A program made the translations under genes and the position numbers. Shown in pieces: positions 56,620-57,862 of a stretch of 57,862 bases of DNA. Source of the stretch: Rhabdochlamydiaceae bacterium. GTDB taxonomy: Bacteria; Chlamydiota; Chlamydiia; Chlamydiales; Rhabdochlamydiaceae. The stretch is from positions 1 to 57,862 of the forward strand of contig JAIELY010000026.1 of assembly GCA_019752555.1 (NCBI GenBank). The letters are read 5' to 3'. The notes beneath the pieces were generated by a model. The model ran no database searches. It worked only from the letters and a program-made list of their open reading frames with translations, and was not told the DNA's origin. Each line of letters starts with the position of its first letter. Position 1 is the first letter of the stretch.

Positions 56620-57453
56620 ATGAGGGCATTTTACCTGTCTTATGAAAAAGTCTCACAGACCGTGAAACAATTTGAAGAGCTTCCCGTATCTCAGATCCCG
56701 TGGGGACACAATGTCATTTTGGTCACAAAGATTAAAGACACGAAAGAACGTCTTTGGTACGCCCATATGATCATCAAAGAAGGATGGAGCCGAGAAGCTC
56801 TGGAAGATGCAATTGCTTCAAAGTTCTTTCATCGACATGGAAAAGCCATCACTAATTTTAAAGATCGCCTCCCAGAGACACAATCTCAGCTAGCACAGGA
56901 AGTCCTAAAAGATCCCTATCAGTTTGATTTCCTCGAATTACGGAATGGGTACAAAGAAAGAGAGCTAGAGCAGGGATTGATTGATCATATTCAACAATTT
57001 CTGATTGAACTGGGACAAGGGTTTGCTTTTGTCGCGCGGCAGTACCACATTGAGGTCGATGGAGATGATTACTACATCGACTTGCTATTCTATCATCTTC
57101 AGCTTCGTTGCTATTGCGTCGTCGAAATCACAACAACGAGCTTCAAGCCGGAATATGCTGGTAAAATGAATTTCTATCTTTCTGCTGTAGATGATTTTGT
57201 TAAAAGCGATGCGGATAATCCATCAATTGGTCTCATTTTATGTAAAACGAAAAAGCAATTTACAGCGGAGTATGCCCTTCGAGATATTCGTAAACCAATG
57301 GGTGTTTCTCAATATGAGGGAATCACGAGTAAATCTCTTCCAAAACGGCTCCAGCAATCACTCCCCTCCATTCAGAAAATTGAAGCTGAACTATCTGATT
57401 CTCCTACAGATACTGCGAAAAAACGTCCTAAGAAAAAAAGAGTCAAGTTATGA
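56620..57453 (+). CDS. DUF1016/YhcG-type PDDEXK nuclease, 5'-truncated
   Basis: 277 residues from the ATG at 56620, but the frame is coding further upstream (EIQQTQKWGSRDIESLGNEL, QKEFPGISGFSRSNLFKM) back to a TGA at 56467; the first ~30-40 residues of a normal 340-370 aa protein are missing. The body is typical: PWGHNVILVTKIKDTKERLWYA, LIDHIQQFLIELGQGFAFV, FKPEYAGKMNFYLSAVDDF, NPSIGLILCKTK. The nuclease Asp is kept (YYIDLLFYH), but the ExK motif reads VVEITTTSF where family members have IELK, so the catalytic Lys is lost. Probably decaying. The next gene's ATG overlaps by four bases. Confidence 0.8.
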   Translation: MRAFYLSYEKVSQTVKQFEELPVSQIPWGHNVILVTKIKDTKERLWYAHMIIKEGWSREALEDAIASKFFHRHGKAITNFKDRLPETQSQLAQEVLKDPYQFDFLELRNGYKERELEQGLIDHIQQFLIELGQGFAFVARQYHIEVDGDDYYIDLLFYHLQLRCYCVVEITTTSFKPEYAGKMNFYLSAVDDFVKSDADNPSIGLILCKTKKQFTAEYALRDIRKPMGVSQYEGITSKSLPKRLQQSLPSIQKIEAELSDSPTDTAKKRPKKKRVKL

Positions 57454-57767
57454 GCACTGATGTTAAAGATACAAATCTAATCGACACTAAAGCAAGCGAG
57501 CTTCTGGTTAAATTATTGAATGGAGATGTGGAATGGCTGTCTGAACAAGACAAATTCGTCCTCACAGAAAATCGGAAAGCGATCTTACAACATCTTAATG
57601 CCATTTTCTCAAAAGAAATCCCCCGCCTTTTAAGAAGAGAAACAGGAACGAATAAGACTCATCAAAGCGAATTGATATTCCCTCTCTTTGGGAAACTGCA
57701 TTACAATAAGCGGGTATTTCCAACTTTCGATTTCACGATCTACGCCATACACCAGCTTCCTATTTAG
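57450..57767 (+). CDS. Hypothetical protein coupled to YhcG-like gene
   Basis: 105 residues; ATGA overlap with the nuclease stop. No signal peptide; the first half is helical (KASELLVKLLNGDVEWLSEQ, DKFVLTENRKAILQHLNAIF), the end more hydrophobic (RVFPTFDFTIYAIHQLPI). I do not recognise it. The overlap suggests an accessory or antidote-like partner, but it may equally be a decayed piece. The final 95 bases of the window show no gene. Confidence 0.5.
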   Translation: MSTDVKDTNLIDTKASELLVKLLNGDVEWLSEQDKFVLTENRKAILQHLNAIFSKEIPRLLRRETGTNKTHQSELIFPLFGKLHYNKRVFPTFDFTIYAIHQLPI

Positions 57768-57862
57768 TCATGAACCAAGCCAGTTTTCTTAAAATTGGAA
57801 CAATCCTTTGCCATAAAACAGTCCAAAGGACCTTTTGATCCTCTCAAAGTCTTTATTTTACC

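Overview
The window comes from a member of the Chlamydiae outside the Chlamydiaceae (Parachlamydia/Waddlia/Simkania-type). The evidence is a set of gene blocks whose content and order are typical of the phylum: the V-type ATP synthase operon E-DUF2764-A-B-D-I-K; tal next to rpoC-rpoB-rplL-rplJ-rplA-rplK-nusG-secE-tRNA-Trp-tuf-tRNA-Thr-infA; and a HEAT protein-HIT-MYG1 block facing a large conserved hypothetical. To these are added Inc-like bilobed membrane proteins, a kinase-like protein and a giant autotransporter. Species is not determinable by eye.

Layout. 1-1.4 kb: the 3' end of a polymorphic-toxin gene with two tandem paralogous immunity genes. 1.4-7.5 kb: a TolC/NodT-type lipoprotein, DAHP synthase, a small lipoprotein, a Nudix hydrolase, a coiled-coil protein and fumarase C. 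7.6-15.2 kb (minus): the V-ATPase operon. 15.5-20.6 kb (plus): small secreted proteins, two with histidine-rich tails, then transaldolase, a kinase-like protein and two tandem hydrophobic proteins. 20.7-33.8 kb (minus): RNA polymerase, ribosomal proteins, NusG/SecE, EF-Tu, IF-1 and two tRNAs. 33.9-39.8 kb: SufE-like protein, an Inc-like protein, an M24 peptidase, a HEAT-repeat protein, HIT and MYG1. 39.84-40.10 kb: a cluster of DnaA-box-like 9-mers, a candidate replication origin. 40.1-52.8 kb: a LOG-like protein, a BON-DUF1207 outer-membrane protein, an 892-aa Ser-rich protein with a HicA-like C-terminus, and a 2128-aa autotransporter. 53.1-57.8 kb: a tRNA(CAU) followed by a decayed mobile island (integrase, DUF927 and zinc-finger remnants), an alpha/beta hydrolase plus DJ-1/PfpI pair, a 5'-truncated DUF1016/YhcG nuclease and a coupled small ORF.

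The strongest unexplained signal is a family of long imperfect palindromes of about 160 bp: a full copy plus an extra half copy at 38336-38544, one inside a reading frame at 45936-46095, a shorter one at about 18575-18700 and a fragment at about 6075. The copy inside the 892-aa protein keeps the frame open and adds about 53 residues; the half copy supplies the probable GTG start of the HEAT-repeat gene. This resembles the Rickettsia palindromic elements in behaviour. The DnaA-box cluster is the second notable signal.
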